A stretch of 64,000 bases of DNA from Mycolicibacterium mengxianglii (GCF_015710575.1 NZ_CP065373.1:4650001-4714000); one strand, 5' to 3'. Positions 52,377-62,286 are shown, numbered from the stretch's first letter. The notes: generated from the letters alone by a model not told the origin. A program made the numbers and translations.

Positions 52377-52859
52377 ATGAACGAGGCCACCCACGACGAC
52401 GAGGCCACCACGGACATAGTGGTGATCCACACCGATGGCGGGTGCAGACCCAACCCGGGCCCCGGCGGCTGGGGTGCGGTGCTGCGCCAGCGTGAACATG
52501 TCCGGGAGATGTGCGGTGGCGAGGCGGGCGAGACCAGCAACAACCGCATGGAGTTGACGGCGCCGATCATGGCGCTGGAGGCGCTCACCAGACCGGTGGT
52601 GGTGCACCTTCACACCGACAGCACGTACGTCCGCAACGGGATCACCAAGTGGGTGCTGGGCTGGGAGCGCAACGGCTGGCTGACGTCGGCTAAGCAGCCG
52701 GTGAAAAACGTCGATCTCTGGAAACGACTGCAGCTCGCCTGCGCCCGGCACCAGGTGGAGTGGTTCTGGGTGAAGGGGCACTCCGGTGTCGCCGACAACG
52801 AATTGGCCGACGTGCTGGCGACGCGGGGACTGCAGGAAGCCATCGGCGCTGCCGGCTGA
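52377..52859 (+). CDS. rnhA: Ribonuclease HI
   Basis: The 160-residue enzyme cuts RNA in RNA-DNA hybrids. All catalytic carboxylates are visible: Asp in [17 protein letters not shown], Glu in [10 protein letters not shown], Asp in [11 protein letters not shown] and Asp in DNELADVLA, with the flexible His in VKGHSGVAD. The basic handle region ([20 protein letters not shown]) is present. Length and order match single-domain RnhA such as that of M. smegmatis. Confidence 0.96.
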   Translation: MNEATHDDEATTDIVVIHTDGGCRPNPGPGGWGAVLRQREHVREMCGGEAGETSNNRMELTAPIMALEALTRPVVVHLHTDSTYVRNGITKWVLGWERNGWLTSAKQPVKNVDLWKRLQLACARHQVEWFWVKGHSGVADNELADVLATRGLQEAIGAAG

Positions 52860-53090
52860 CCGGCCCTACGGACCCTCTCCCCACCGTCACATCGGCAAAC
52901 TCAGCTCCGCCGCGTTCCCCCACCGCCGACCACCGCACGTAGGTATCCGTCTCGTTGCGCCGAAGGCCCGCCGGGAATGGACACGGTAGCGGCGCTTGTT
53001 CTGGTGTCGGCGAGGCGGGAGGAATGGACGGATGAACTCGAGTTCCTGGAGGGACCTCATCGGCAGGGTGCGCTGGGGAAGTCGGTCATC

Positions 53091-53978
53091 ATGAGGTTGG
53101 GGATGGCGTTGCCTCAATACGGATCGGCACTCGGTGCGGCGGCGGACTTGGCGCGCTTCGCGACGCAGATCGAGCAGTTGGGCTACGACTCGTTATGGGC
53201 CGCGGATCGCCTGTTCACCCCACTGACGATCCACAGCCCTTACCCCGGGGGCGACGAGGACGCCTACGAAAAGGACTATCTCGGAACGATCAGTGCCTTT
53301 GGTGACCCGTTTGTCCTGGTCGCCGCGGCCGCGACAGTGACGAGTAGGGTGCGACTGAATTTCAGCACCCTCAACGCTCCGCTTCACCAGCCGATTCATC
53401 TGGCACGCACGCTGACCACCCTCGACGTGCTCAGCGGCGGCAGGCTTGACGTCGGGTTCGGGCTCGGATGGATGAGGGACGAATACGACGCAGTAGGTCT
53501 GGCCTGGTCGTCCCGGGGCCGAAGGCTCGACGACATCTTGAGCTTTCTGCGCACGTGGTGGACCACCAACCCGGTGCAGTACGAGAGTGACTTCATCTCC
53601 CTGCCTCCATCTCAGGTGGACCTACGGCCGGTCCAGGCGGGTGGCCCGCCCGTCTACCTTGGCGGCGCCAGTCCCGCAGCGTTGGCACGGGTTGGCCGCA
53701 GCGCCGTCGGTTGGCTCGGCTTCGATGGCCTGCCCGGAGAACTGGAGGCGTCGTTGTGGTCGACGGCTCTACGCGAGGCCGAATCCGTCGGGCGAGACCC
53801 CGATGACCTGAAAAAAGTGGTGCGGGTCAACGCTGAACGTGGCGAGACCGTCGAACACCTGGCGGATCGCCTCTCCCGCGTTGAGGAACAGGGCGCCGAC
53901 GAGGCGGTCGTCGACTTTGCGTTCAGCATTCCCGGCCTTGACCAGCGGCTCGAGGCCGCTGCACGGTTGGTTCGCTGA
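53091..53978 (+). CDS. LLM-class F420-dependent oxidoreductase, TIGR03619-like
   Basis: The 295-residue protein starts MRLGMALPQYGSALG, the usual N-terminus of F420-dependent luciferase-like enzymes. Family segments include QIEQLGYDSLWAADRLFTP, TLTTLDVLSGGRLDVGFGLG and PPVYLGGASPAALARVGRSA. In-frame sequence upstream of 53091 has no family similarity. Unlike the two other LLM genes here, no KstR box precedes it. It is convergent with ligD and its substrate is unknown. Confidence 0.85.
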   Translation: MRLGMALPQYGSALGAAADLARFATQIEQLGYDSLWAADRLFTPLTIHSPYPGGDEDAYEKDYLGTISAFGDPFVLVAAAATVTSRVRLNFSTLNAPLHQPIHLARTLTTLDVLSGGRLDVGFGLGWMRDEYDAVGLAWSSRGRRLDDILSFLRTWWTTNPVQYESDFISLPPSQVDLRPVQAGGPPVYLGGASPAALARVGRSAVGWLGFDGLPGELEASLWSTALREAESVGRDPDDLKKVVRVNAERGETVEHLADRLSRVEEQGADEAVVDFAFSIPGLDQRLEAAARLVR

Positions 53979-54016
53979 ATTCACTTGCCTTTCAGCACCA
54001 ATCGCGACCGCCGGCA

Positions 54017-56320
54017 CTACTCCCACACCACTTCGTCCGGCGACTTGTCCGGCCGCAGGCCGCGCCAACTCGGGTGCCGCAGGCGGCCGTCGGAGGTCCG
54101 CTCGCTGAAGCGCACCTCCCCCACCAGCGTGGGCTGCACGTAGGTGACACCGCGCGCGTCCGGCCCGGTAAGCCTTGTGTTGAAGGGGGATTCGTCCGTC
54201 TGCAACGGCTCCAAGAGCTTCTTCAGCTTGGTCAGCTCCTTCTCGGTGAACCCAGTGCCGACTCGGCCGACGAAATCCAGACCGTCTTTACCGGGTACAC
54301 CCATCAGCAGCGCGCCGATGCCGCTGGACCGGCCGCCCTCACCCTGGCGCCACCCACCGACGATGATCTCCTGGGCGTTCCAGTTCTTGTCTTTGATCCA
54401 CGCCGCCGACCGCCGGCCGGGTTGATACGTCGAGTCCCACTTCTTCGCAACGACGCCTTCCCACTTGCGTTGCCGCGAGTACTCCAGGGCTTCGGCGCCA
54501 TTACCGGGGAGTTGCTCAGGGACGATGAGATCAGTTCCCTGCGCCAGGGTTTCGAGCAACTTGCGGCGGTCGCGGTACTTGGCCTTCATCAGTGAGCGGC
54601 CATCGAGGTAGAGCAGGTCGAACGCCCAGAACTCGATGCGGGTGGCGCGGGCGCGGTTCTGCATGTTCGAGAAACTGGGCACCCCCTGCTCGTCGAGGGC
54701 CACCACCTCCCCATCGAGCAGCACATGATGCTCGGCGAGATCTGCTGCCACAGCAGCCAATTGCTTGTACTCCCCGGTGACGTCACGCCCGCTACGGGTC
54801 CGCAATGTCATCGAGCCGTGGTCGGCGTCGAACAACAGCCGGTAGCCGTCCCATTTGCCTTCGAATGCCCACTGCGCCGCCGTGAGCCGTTCGACCGAGC
54901 CATGGGTGGCCAACATCGGGGCCAGGTCCGACGGGGCGGGTGTGGGCTGGTCTTTGGTGCGGTGGGCCAGCCAGTTCTTCCCGCCGGTCTGGATCAGCGC
55001 GTAGCGCCCGGAGATCCTGCTGCCCTGCAAGGTGACGATGACCTCTCCCTTTTCGCGACCCTCATCGCCGGAGTCTCCATTCGTACCGTCCACACCGGGG
55101 TCGCGGAACTTCTCGGCCTCGTAAGTGCCGGAGTCCCAGAGGATCACCTTGCCGCCGCCGTACTCCCCCTTGGGTATGTCGCCTTCGAAGGTGGCGTACT
55201 CCAACGGATGATCTTCGGTGTGCACCGCCAGATGGTTCACCGACGGCGTATCCGGCAGGTTCTTGGGCACCGCCCACGACACCAGCACCCCGTTGCGTTC
55301 CAGCCTGAAGTCGTAGTGCAGGCGACGAGCGTGGTGCTCCTGGATGATGAACGTATTGTCGTTGCCGACAGCGGGTTTGGCGCTCGGCACCGGCTCCGGG
55401 GTTTTGCCGGGGTCCCGCATGCTGCGGTAGGTGGTGAGCCGATCCGGGGTGGGCACATCGGCATCCAGTGGTGCCAGCAGGTCACCGTCGGTCGCCACTC
55501 GTTCGAGCACCTCGTCATAACGCAGGTGCCGCAGCTCCGGATCGGAGATCTCGTCCCAGGTCCGCGGTGCCGCCACGGTGGGCTCTTCGCGGCCGCGTAG
55601 CGAATACGGCGCGATGGTGGTCTTCGCGCTGCTGTTCTGGCTCCAGTCCAGGAACACCTTGCCGGTGCGCAGACTCCGCGTCATCGTCGCCGTGACCAGC
55701 TTGGGCATCGACTTCTCCAGTTGCAGCGCGATGCGCTTGGCCAACACTGAGGCACCACGCGAACTGATCGGATTGTCCAGCGGCACATAGAGGTGCAGCC
55801 CCTTGCTACCGCTGGTCAGCGGAAACGTCGTCAGGCCGATGTCCTCTATCAGCTCCCTGACCGCCATGGCGACTTCGTAGAGCTGCGGCATGGTGACACC
55901 CTCGCCCGGGTCGAGGTCGAAGACCACCCGGGTCGCAGGACCGGGCTTACCTGCACTGTCGAACCGCCACTGCGGCACATGGACTTCGAGCGAACCCTGC
56001 TGGGCGATCCAGGCCAGCCCCTCCTGGGTGTCGATGATGGGGTAGGTGGTGGTCCCTGACCGATGTGTCACCGATGCCCGGTGCAACCACTCCGGGGCCG
56101 ACGACGCCAACTGCTTCTCGAAGAAGGCTTCTTCCTCGACGCCGTTCGGCCAGCGCTTGCGTGTGACGGCCCGCCCGGCGATATGCGGCAACATCACCTC
56201 GGCGATGCCGATGTAGTAGTCGAAGACCTCCTGCTTGGTAGTCGCCCGCTTTTCCGGCCCCCGAGCGGGGTAGAGCACCTTGTCGGCGTTGGTCAGCCGA
56301 ACCCGTTCGAAGCGGTCCAT
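54017..56320 (-). CDS. ligD: Multifunctional NHEJ DNA ligase LigD
   Basis: The 767-residue protein has the mycobacterial order polymerase-phosphoesterase-ligase. The polymerase/primase domain has LTNADKVLYPA, TRKRWPNGV and RVVFDLDPGEG with its catalytic aspartates. The 3'-phosphoesterase has EHHARRLHYDFRLE and HTEDHPLEYATFEG. The ligase has the adenylated Lys489 in EGKWDGYR and IEFWAFDLLYLDG. It repairs double-strand breaks with Ku, whose gene would lie further on and is not in the window. ATG 56320 is preferred because the family starts close to the polymerase domain. ATG 56356 is possible. Confidence 0.95.
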   Translation of the reverse strand: MDRFERVRLTNADKVLYPARGPEKRATTKQEVFDYYIGIAEVMLPHIAGRAVTRKRWPNGVEEEAFFEKQLASSAPEWLHRASVTHRSGTTTYPIIDTQEGLAWIAQQGSLEVHVPQWRFDSAGKPGPATRVVFDLDPGEGVTMPQLYEVAMAVRELIEDIGLTTFPLTSGSKGLHLYVPLDNPISSRGASVLAKRIALQLEKSMPKLVTATMTRSLRTGKVFLDWSQNSSAKTTIAPYSLRGREEPTVAAPRTWDEISDPELRHLRYDEVLERVATDGDLLAPLDADVPTPDRLTTYRSMRDPGKTPEPVPSAKPAVGNDNTFIIQEHHARRLHYDFRLERNGVLVSWAVPKNLPDTPSVNHLAVHTEDHPLEYATFEGDIPKGEYGGGKVILWDSGTYEAEKFRDPGVDGTNGDSGDEGREKGEVIVTLQGSRISGRYALIQTGGKNWLAHRTKDQPTPAPSDLAPMLATHGSVERLTAAQWAFEGKWDGYRLLFDADHGSMTLRTRSGRDVTGEYKQLAAVAADLAEHHVLLDGEVVALDEQGVPSFSNMQNRARATRIEFWAFDLLYLDGRSLMKAKYRDRRKLLETLAQGTDLIVPEQLPGNGAEALEYSRQRKWEGVVAKKWDSTYQPGRRSAAWIKDKNWNAQEIIVGGWRQGEGGRSSGIGALLMGVPGKDGLDFVGRVGTGFTEKELTKLKKLLEPLQTDESPFNTRLTGPDARGVTYVQPTLVGEVRFSERTSDGRLRHPSWRGLRPDKSPDEVVWE

Positions 56321-56403
56321 GGCGTCAACGTATACCCAGCTTTTGTCTGCACCCATTTCCCTTGCGCCGAAATCGACGAAGCGGCGGCTTCTACTCGCAC
56401 TTT

Positions 56404-56429
56404 CTCGCCCAAACTCACGTTTGGGCGGG
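56404..56429. repeat. Extragenic palindrome between ligD and the DUF222-HNH gene
   Basis: CGCCCAAAC (56406-56414) pairs with GTTTGGGCG (56419-56427), extended by weaker pairs to 56404-56429. Upstream sits GCGCCGAAATCGACG (from 56364). Both parts resemble the arms of the inverted repeat at 35410-35472, hinting at a repeated element family. Confidence 0.45.
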
Positions 56430-56493
56430 AGGGCAAATCCCTTGTGGCTCTTGGGTACCTGGTGTCACAGCCGGCAGGAAATCTGTCGGTGCA

Positions 56494-56509
56494 TCGCACT
56501 AGTGTTCGA
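56494..56509. promoter_or_regulatory. LexA/SOS box, one mismatch
   Basis: TCGCACTAGTGTTCGA matches TCGAAC-N4-GTTCGA at 11 of 12 conserved positions. It overlaps a TAGTGT -10 element (56500-56505) placed seven bases before the ATG at 56513, so LexA binding would block transcription directly. Confidence 0.65.
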
Positions 56510-56512
56510 GTC

Positions 56513-57898
56513 ATGGGTCATCATTCTGCAGCCGCCGAACGCGAGGCGATGCTGGCCGCCGTGGCCCAACTCGAAACACTGACCCACCGGATGAACCGGC
56601 TGTCGGTTGACGGGTTCACCCCTGCCGAATTGTTGGACCTGCAGCAGCGCCGCGAAGCCGTCCACCGCGCCCAGCCGGTGCTGGATCACAAGATCTACCA
56701 ACGGCTCCAACACGATTGCACGCCGACGGAGTTGGGCGGCACGAGCTATCACGCGGTGCTGTCACAGCGGCTGCGCATCAGCACCACCGAGGCGCATCGT
56801 CGCCTCGACGACGCGGCCGCGCTGGGTCCGCGTACCGCAATGACGGGCGAGCCGTTGGAGCCGCTGCTGCCGAACATGGCTCGCGGCCAAGCCCAGGGCC
56901 TGATCAGCAGCGAACACATCGCCAAGGTGCGGTGGTTCTTCGCGAAGGTGCCCTCTTTCGTCGACTATCGCACCCGGGCCAGGTGTGAGCGCACGTTCGC
57001 ACGTCTGGCGTGCGAACAGGCTCCGAACTCCTTCGCCAGAGCCGTCGAGGAGCAGCTGTATCTGCTCAATCAGGATGGCGAGTTCACCGAGCAGGACTGC
57101 GCGAAGTCCCGGGGTGCCACTGTGGGCCGCCAGAACCCCGACGGCACACGCAACATCAATATCACCGCCACCCCCGAATTGTCCGCCCTGTTCGAGGCGG
57201 TGACAGCGAAGCTGGCCGCTCCCGGCATGTGCAACCCTGAGGATGACCAGCCCACCGTCGACGGGGCACCTTCCGACGACCAGGTGCGACGCGATACCCG
57301 AACCCAGTCGCAACGCAACCATGACGCCCTCATCGCAGGTTTTCGCGCCCTGCTGGCATCAGGCGAGCTGGGCCAACACAATGGCCTGCCGGCCGTCGTG
57401 ATCGTGACGACGACATTGGCAGAGCTGCAGAAGGGCGCCGGGCTCGCCGTCACCGCGGGGGGCACCAAGATGCCCATGCGAGACGTCATTCGGCTCGCCT
57501 CCCACGCCTACCACTATCTCTGCATCTTCGACGACGACGGCGTCCCCCTGCATTTGGGTCGCAGTAAACGGCTCGCCTCGCCGGGGCAGCGAATTGTCTT
57601 GTTGGCCAAGGACCGCGGCTGCACCGCGCCTGGCTGCGCCGCCTCGGGATACCAGTGCCAGGTCCATCACGCCACCCGCGATTGGAAACAGGGCGGGCGC
57701 ACCGACATCGAAGACTTGACTCTGGCCTGCGGTCCGCACAACCGGCTGATCGAGAACACCGGCTGGACCACCGGTAAACGCGCCGATGGCATCACCGAAT
57801 GGGTGCCGCCACCAGAACTGGATTGCGGGCAGAGCCGCATCAATACCTACCACCACCCGGAGCGACTTCTCGGCTCCGATGATGATGAGGTGCCGTAG
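56513..57898 (+). CDS. DUF222-HNH endonuclease-like protein (13E12 family type)
   Basis: The 461-residue protein has the DUF222 helical region (TPAELLDLQQRREAVHRAQP, ELGGTSYHAVLSQRLRISTT) and a C-terminal HNH domain. The HNH domain has CTAPGCAASGYQCQVHHATRDW and LACGPHNRLIE, giving the zinc cysteines and HH/H-N-H-type residues. Relatives are abundant in mycobacteria as 13E12 repeats, some under LexA control; their substrate is unknown. The ATG at 56513 follows a TAGTGT -10 by seven bases, suggesting a leaderless message under an SOS box. A longer in-frame reading through the ligD start is rejected. Confidence 0.85.
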   Translation: MGHHSAAAEREAMLAAVAQLETLTHRMNRLSVDGFTPAELLDLQQRREAVHRAQPVLDHKIYQRLQHDCTPTELGGTSYHAVLSQRLRISTTEAHRRLDDAAALGPRTAMTGEPLEPLLPNMARGQAQGLISSEHIAKVRWFFAKVPSFVDYRTRARCERTFARLACEQAPNSFARAVEEQLYLLNQDGEFTEQDCAKSRGATVGRQNPDGTRNINITATPELSALFEAVTAKLAAPGMCNPEDDQPTVDGAPSDDQVRRDTRTQSQRNHDALIAGFRALLASGELGQHNGLPAVVIVTTTLAELQKGAGLAVTAGGTKMPMRDVIRLASHAYHYLCIFDDDGVPLHLGRSKRLASPGQRIVLLAKDRGCTAPGCAASGYQCQVHHATRDWKQGGRTDIEDLTLACGPHNRLIENTGWTTGKRADGITEWVPPPELDCGQSRINTYHHPERLLGSDDDEVP

Positions 57899-57914
57899 CG
57901 CGCTGCGCCCCCGG

Positions 57915-58997
57915 CTAGTTGAGGCGCTCCCCCGTCTCGGGGTGGAACAGGTGCACCACACCGTCGGACTTCCTGCGCAGCTCGACGGTCTCGGCGAGCC
58001 TCGCCGGAATGCGCGACAGTGACCTCGCCACCAGTTGCACCCCCGGGGCAGCATGGGTGTACAGGTACGCCTCGCTACCCAGATCCTCGACCAGGTCGAC
58101 GATCACGTCGATGCCGCCGCTGTCGGAGACCTCCAGGTGTTCGGGCCGGACGCCGACGGTGACCTCCTGCAGGCCCGCGTCGTGCAGCAATGCCAGGTGC
58201 TCACGCTCGAGTTGCAGGGTGGAATCCGCACCGACGCGGACACCGCTGCTGAGGATCGGCCCCGTCATCAGGTTCATCGCCGGCGACCCGATGAAGCCGG
58301 CAACAAAGACGTTGGACGGTTTGTCGTAGAGATCCGACGGTGAGGCGAACTGCTGCAGCTTGCCGTTGCGCAGCACCGCAACCCGGTCCCCCATCGTCAT
58401 CGCCTCCACCTGATCGTGGGTGACGTACACGGTGGTGGTGCCGAGGCGGCGTTGCAACGCGGCGATCTCGGTGCGGGTCTGCACCCGCAGCTTGGCGTCC
58501 AGATTGGACAGCGGCTCGTCCATGCAGAACACCTGCGGCTCCCGCACGATGGCCCGGCCCATTGCCACCCGCTGACGCTGACCGCCGGAAAGCTTGGCGG
58601 GCTTGCGGTCCAGGAACTCGGTGAGGTCCAGCATCTTGGCGGCCTCTTCGACCTTACGGCGCCGCTCGTCGGAGGACACACCGCGCAGCTTGAGGGCGAA
58701 GCCCATGTTCTCGGCCACCGTCTTGTTCGGGTAGAGCGCATAGTTCTGGAACACCATCGCGATATCGCGGTCCTTGGACGGCACCCCCTTCATGTTCTTG
58801 CCGCCGATCTCGATGTCGCCCTCGTCGATCTCCTCCAGTCCGGCCAGCATCCGCAACGCGGTGCTCTTCCCGGAGCCGGACGGCCCGACCAGGACGACGA
58901 ACTCGCCGTCGTTGATGTCGAGGTTCAGCGAATCGACCGCCAGCTTGTCCGAGCCTTCGTAGATGCAGGTGGCATTCTTGTAAGTGATTGTCGCCAT
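57915..58997 (-). CDS. UgpC/MsmK-type ABC transporter ATPase (polyol importer)
   Basis: The 360-residue ATPase has Walker A GPSGSGKST, Q-loop VFQNYALYPNKTV, signature LSGGQRQR and Walker B VFCMDEPLSNLDAKLR, followed by the H-loop VTHDQ. The C-terminal third is the MalK-like regulatory TOBE region (VGVRPEHLEVSD). It energises the sugar/polyol importer encoded just upstream, 21 bp after the second permease gene. It ends the SorC operon and is convergent with the DUF222-HNH gene. Confidence 0.92.
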   Translation of the reverse strand: MATITYKNATCIYEGSDKLAVDSLNLDINDGEFVVLVGPSGSGKSTALRMLAGLEEIDEGDIEIGGKNMKGVPSKDRDIAMVFQNYALYPNKTVAENMGFALKLRGVSSDERRRKVEEAAKMLDLTEFLDRKPAKLSGGQRQRVAMGRAIVREPQVFCMDEPLSNLDAKLRVQTRTEIAALQRRLGTTTVYVTHDQVEAMTMGDRVAVLRNGKLQQFASPSDLYDKPSNVFVAGFIGSPAMNLMTGPILSSGVRVGADSTLQLEREHLALLHDAGLQEVTVGVRPEHLEVSDSGGIDVIVDLVEDLGSEAYLYTHAAPGVQLVARSLSRIPARLAETVELRRKSDGVVHLFHPETGERLN

Positions 58998-59018
58998 GAG
59001 AGTTTCGCTCCTAGTGTC

Positions 59019-59903
59019 TTATTTGATCGCGCCGAAGGACAGTCCACGCACCAGCTTGTTCTGCGCGAGCCAGCCGCAGAGGATCACGGGCAGGGCCGCC
59101 ATGGTGGCCGCCGCCGACAGCACCGCCCAGTACTGACCCTCACCGGCGATGAAACCGACGAGGTACACGGGCATGGTCTGCGCGTTCACCGCGGTCAGGT
59201 TCACCGCGAAGAAGAACTCGTTCCACGCAAAGATCACGCAGATCAGCGCGGTGGCCGCAATACCAGGTGAGACCAGCGGAAGGATCACCTCGCGCACGGA
59301 CCGCCACAGGCTGGCGCCGTCGAGGCTGGCGGCCTCGAGCAGTTCACCGGGCACTTCGAGGAAGAACGAGCGCATCATCCACACCGCGATCGGCAGGTTC
59401 ATCGAGGTGTAGAGAATGACCAGAGCCCAGATGTTGTCCAGCAGGCCGATATTGGAAACGATGATGTAGAGCGGCAGGATCACCGCCACGATGGGCAGCA
59501 TCCTGGTGCTCATGAAGAAGAACAGCGCGTCCTGGGTTTTGCGCACGGGCCGCAGCGACAGTGCGAACGCGGCCGGAACACCGAGAAGCAGCACGATCAC
59601 TATCGAAACCCCGGTGGCGAACAGCGAGTTCAGCATCGCGGGTCCGATGCCCTGGGCGAACACCGCCGAGTACTGGTCCAGGGTCGGGGTGAAGAACAGC
59701 TTCGGCGGACTGGTCGCCGCGTCCCCCTCCTGCTTGAACGAGGTCACGACCATCCAGAACACCGGGAAGAAGAACCCGAGTCCGACCAGCCAGGCCACCA
59801 CCGACCACGGACTGAACTTTCGGGTCTTCTTGTGTGGCGTGGCAACCGAATCCGTCTTGACCGGCGCCTGGTTCCCTTCGCTCACCACTGGCGGTGTGGT
59901 CAT
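59019..59903 (-). CDS. ABC sugar/polyol permease, second subunit (MalG type)
   Basis: The 294-residue protein has six membrane spans with the CUT1 EAA loop (EVPGELLEAASLDGASLWRS ... VSPGIAAT) and a MalG-like N-terminus (WSVVAWLVGLGFFFPVFWMV). It begins two bases after the stop of the first permease gene. It forms the transmembrane pore with that partner, and the closest functional model is the SmoG subunit of sorbitol/mannitol importers. Confidence 0.92.
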   Translation of the reverse strand: MTTPPVVSEGNQAPVKTDSVATPHKKTRKFSPWSVVAWLVGLGFFFPVFWMVVTSFKQEGDAATSPPKLFFTPTLDQYSAVFAQGIGPAMLNSLFATGVSIVIVLLLGVPAAFALSLRPVRKTQDALFFFMSTRMLPIVAVILPLYIIVSNIGLLDNIWALVILYTSMNLPIAVWMMRSFFLEVPGELLEAASLDGASLWRSVREVILPLVSPGIAATALICVIFAWNEFFFAVNLTAVNAQTMPVYLVGFIAGEGQYWAVLSAAATMAALPVILCGWLAQNKLVRGLSFGAIK

Positions 59904-59904
59904 G

Positions 59905-60879
59905 TCAAACCCCCTCTTGGTTGGCGGAGAACGATTTGAAGATCAACCGCAGGGCGAAACTCGCGATGACCATCGTGAAGAGCACCACGACAACGCCCAT
60001 CGCGGCCGCCTGGCCGATGTCGAAGCCCAGGAATGCGCGTTGGTAGATGTAGAACGGCAGGTTGGCACTCGCGATGCCGGGGCCGCCCTGGGTCATCATG
60101 TAGATCGCATCAAAGGTGTTGACCAGGAAGATGGCTCCGAGTACGACGCCCAGTTCGATGAACCTCCGCAGATGCGGCAAGGTCAGCTCCCGGAAGGCTT
60201 GGAAGGCGGTGGCACCGTCGACTCCGCTGGCCTCCAGGATGTCGCGAGGCATCGACTGCAGGCCCGCCAGGATCAGCAACATCATGAACGGGGTCCACTG
60301 CCAGATCAGTTCGACCATGACCATGGTCAACGGGAACTGACCGATCCAGTCGACCCTGCCGATGCCCACCAGGGAAAGTACCCAATTCAGGATTCCATTG
60401 GTGGGGTCGAGGATGGTCGTCTTCCAAATCAATGCCGCGGCAACAGGAGTGACCAGAAATGGGGTGATCAGCAGCGTCCGCACGACTCCCCGACCCAGGA
60501 ACGCCCGGTCGAGCAGCAGTGCGAGCAGCAGCCCGAGGAAGGCCGAAACCAGCACCACGCCGACGATCAGGATGACGGTGTTGAACGCCACCGACCAGAA
60601 CTGGCTGTCTTTGAACACCGCGATGTAGTTGTTCAGTCCGACGAATTGCCGGGAGCCGGGGCGAACCAGGTTCCACGACAGCGTCGAGTAGTACAGCGTG
60701 AACAGAAACGGTATCTGCGTGACGACGATCATGAAGATCAGTGCCGGAAGCAGTGGACCGCGCCGGCGCCAGCCCTCGGCGCGACTCACGCCGAGGTCCT
60801 GCTGTTCCCGGATCTTGCGGACCCGTTCTGCCATCACATCCTGGCCGGTGTCGGTCCCGGCATCAGCAGTAAGAGTCAT
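59905..60879 (-). CDS. ABC sugar/polyol permease, first subunit (MalF type)
   Basis: The 324-residue protein has six spans and the EAA loop MPRDILEASGVDGATAFQAF with RELTLPHLR. Its ATG overlaps the stop of the binding-protein gene by four bases (ATGA), so it is translationally coupled. It corresponds to SmoF-like subunits of polyol importers. Confidence 0.92.
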   Translation of the reverse strand: MTLTADAGTDTGQDVMAERVRKIREQQDLGVSRAEGWRRRGPLLPALIFMIVVTQIPFLFTLYYSTLSWNLVRPGSRQFVGLNNYIAVFKDSQFWSVAFNTVILIVGVVLVSAFLGLLLALLLDRAFLGRGVVRTLLITPFLVTPVAAALIWKTTILDPTNGILNWVLSLVGIGRVDWIGQFPLTMVMVELIWQWTPFMMLLILAGLQSMPRDILEASGVDGATAFQAFRELTLPHLRRFIELGVVLGAIFLVNTFDAIYMMTQGGPGIASANLPFYIYQRAFLGFDIGQAAAMGVVVVLFTMVIASFALRLIFKSFSANQEGV

Positions 60880-62273
60880 GACTTCTCCTGATAGGTCTTG
60901 CCGACCACCTCGGCGTATACCTGGGCTTGGTCCAGCGCCTCGTCGACGGACTGCTGTCCGGCGATGGCCGCGCTGATCTGCTGGCTGACCCGAGTTCCGA
61001 GATCCTGGAACTCCGGGATGCCGATGAACTGCACTCCGGTGTACGGAACCGGTTGCACCGTGGGCTCATTGGGTGTCGAGTTCTGGATGGAGCGCAGGGT
61101 CAGCGGTCCGTACGACTGGGAGATCGCCTGGTACTCCGGCAGTTCGGTGTATGTCGATGTCCGGCTGCCGGGTGGGACGCGGGCCCAGCCCAACTCCTCC
61201 CCGACCAACTTCATGTAGTCCTTGCTGGTCATCCAGGAGATGAACTTCCAGGCCCCGTCGGGATTCTTGGCGGCTTTCGGAATTCCCAGCGCCCAGGTGT
61301 AGAGCCAGCCGGAATCGGGCTTTTCGACGATGGGCGCAGACAGGTAACCGATCTTGCCCTGCAGTTCCGGGTAGGACTTCGGATCCTCGAGCACCGACAC
61401 CGCGGAGGTGGCGTCGTACCACATCGCCGTCTGGCCCTGGCCGAACAGGTTGGCGCACTCCTGGAATCCTGTTGAGGCGGCCCCGAGTTCGCCGGAACGC
61501 TTCACCAGGTCGACGTAGAAGTTGACGGCCCGCTTCACTTCCGGGCTGTTGAGTTGCGCATTCCACTGGTCATCGAACCACCGGCCGCCGAAGGTGTTGA
61601 TCACCGTGTCCAGCGGCGCGAGCACCTCACCCCAGCCCGGCTTGCCGCGCAGACAGATACCTGCACGGTCGTCGTTCTTCAAGGTGTCGGCCCACCCCTC
61701 GACCTCCTGCCACGTGGGCTGATAGTTCGGGTCCTGGTTGACCTGGATCCCGGCCTGCTCGAAGAGGTCCTTGCGGTACATCAGAAACGACGATTCGCCG
61801 TAGAACGGGACCGCATACATGTCGCCGTCGTAGGACAACGAATCCCGCAGCGACGAGATGAAGTCATCCTGGTCGTAACCCGGGGTCTGCGCCGCGTAGT
61901 CGGAGAGATTGCGCAGCCAGCCGTCTCTGGCCCACTGGGGGGTCTCGAAATTGCTGATCATCACCACGTCGAATTCACTGCCGCCCATGGCTGTCGACAT
62001 GGTGATCTTGGCCCGCGCCTGGTTCTCCGACAGAGTGATGAACTTCAGCTTCGTGCCGGGATTCTCCGCCTCGAACCGTGAGGACAGTTCCTGCGCGTCG
62101 GTCATCTGCGCGTTGGACACCAGGGCGATCGTCACTTGGTTGTCCGAGGACCCCAGGCTGCCGGCGCCGGCGCACCCCGCAGTGAAGGTGAGTGCGGTAC
62201 CCACCAAGAGCGCTCCCATACACGCTGCGAGCCGATGCAGAACTCTTCGTTGCGCTTTCACCTGGAACCTCAC
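60876..62273 (-). CDS. Extracellular sugar/polyol-binding lipoprotein
   Basis: The 465-residue protein has a signal sequence with lipobox FTAGC and belongs to the solute-binding protein family 1. Evidence includes the N-terminal VTIALVSNAQMTDAQELSSR strand-helix unit, DVVMISNFETPQWARDGWL and the tryptophan-rich GAWKFISWMTSKDYMKLVGE near the C-terminus. It would capture a polyol (mannitol, sorbitol or arabitol) outside the membrane. The start is GTG at 62273, with AAGG just upstream. The regulator gene ends 13 bp before it. Confidence 0.9.
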   Translation of the reverse strand: MRFQVKAQRRVLHRLAACMGALLVGTALTFTAGCAGAGSLGSSDNQVTIALVSNAQMTDAQELSSRFEAENPGTKLKFITLSENQARAKITMSTAMGGSEFDVVMISNFETPQWARDGWLRNLSDYAAQTPGYDQDDFISSLRDSLSYDGDMYAVPFYGESSFLMYRKDLFEQAGIQVNQDPNYQPTWQEVEGWADTLKNDDRAGICLRGKPGWGEVLAPLDTVINTFGGRWFDDQWNAQLNSPEVKRAVNFYVDLVKRSGELGAASTGFQECANLFGQGQTAMWYDATSAVSVLEDPKSYPELQGKIGYLSAPIVEKPDSGWLYTWALGIPKAAKNPDGAWKFISWMTSKDYMKLVGEELGWARVPPGSRTSTYTELPEYQAISQSYGPLTLRSIQNSTPNEPTVQPVPYTGVQFIGIPEFQDLGTRVSQQISAAIAGQQSVDEALDQAQVYAEVVGKTYQEKS

Positions 62274-62286
62274 TTACCTTGGGTCG

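Noticed and set aside
52977..53090. N-terminal extension of the third LLM oxidoreductase
   Set aside because: The extra 38 residues have no family similarity; the conserved protein begins at the ATG at 53091.
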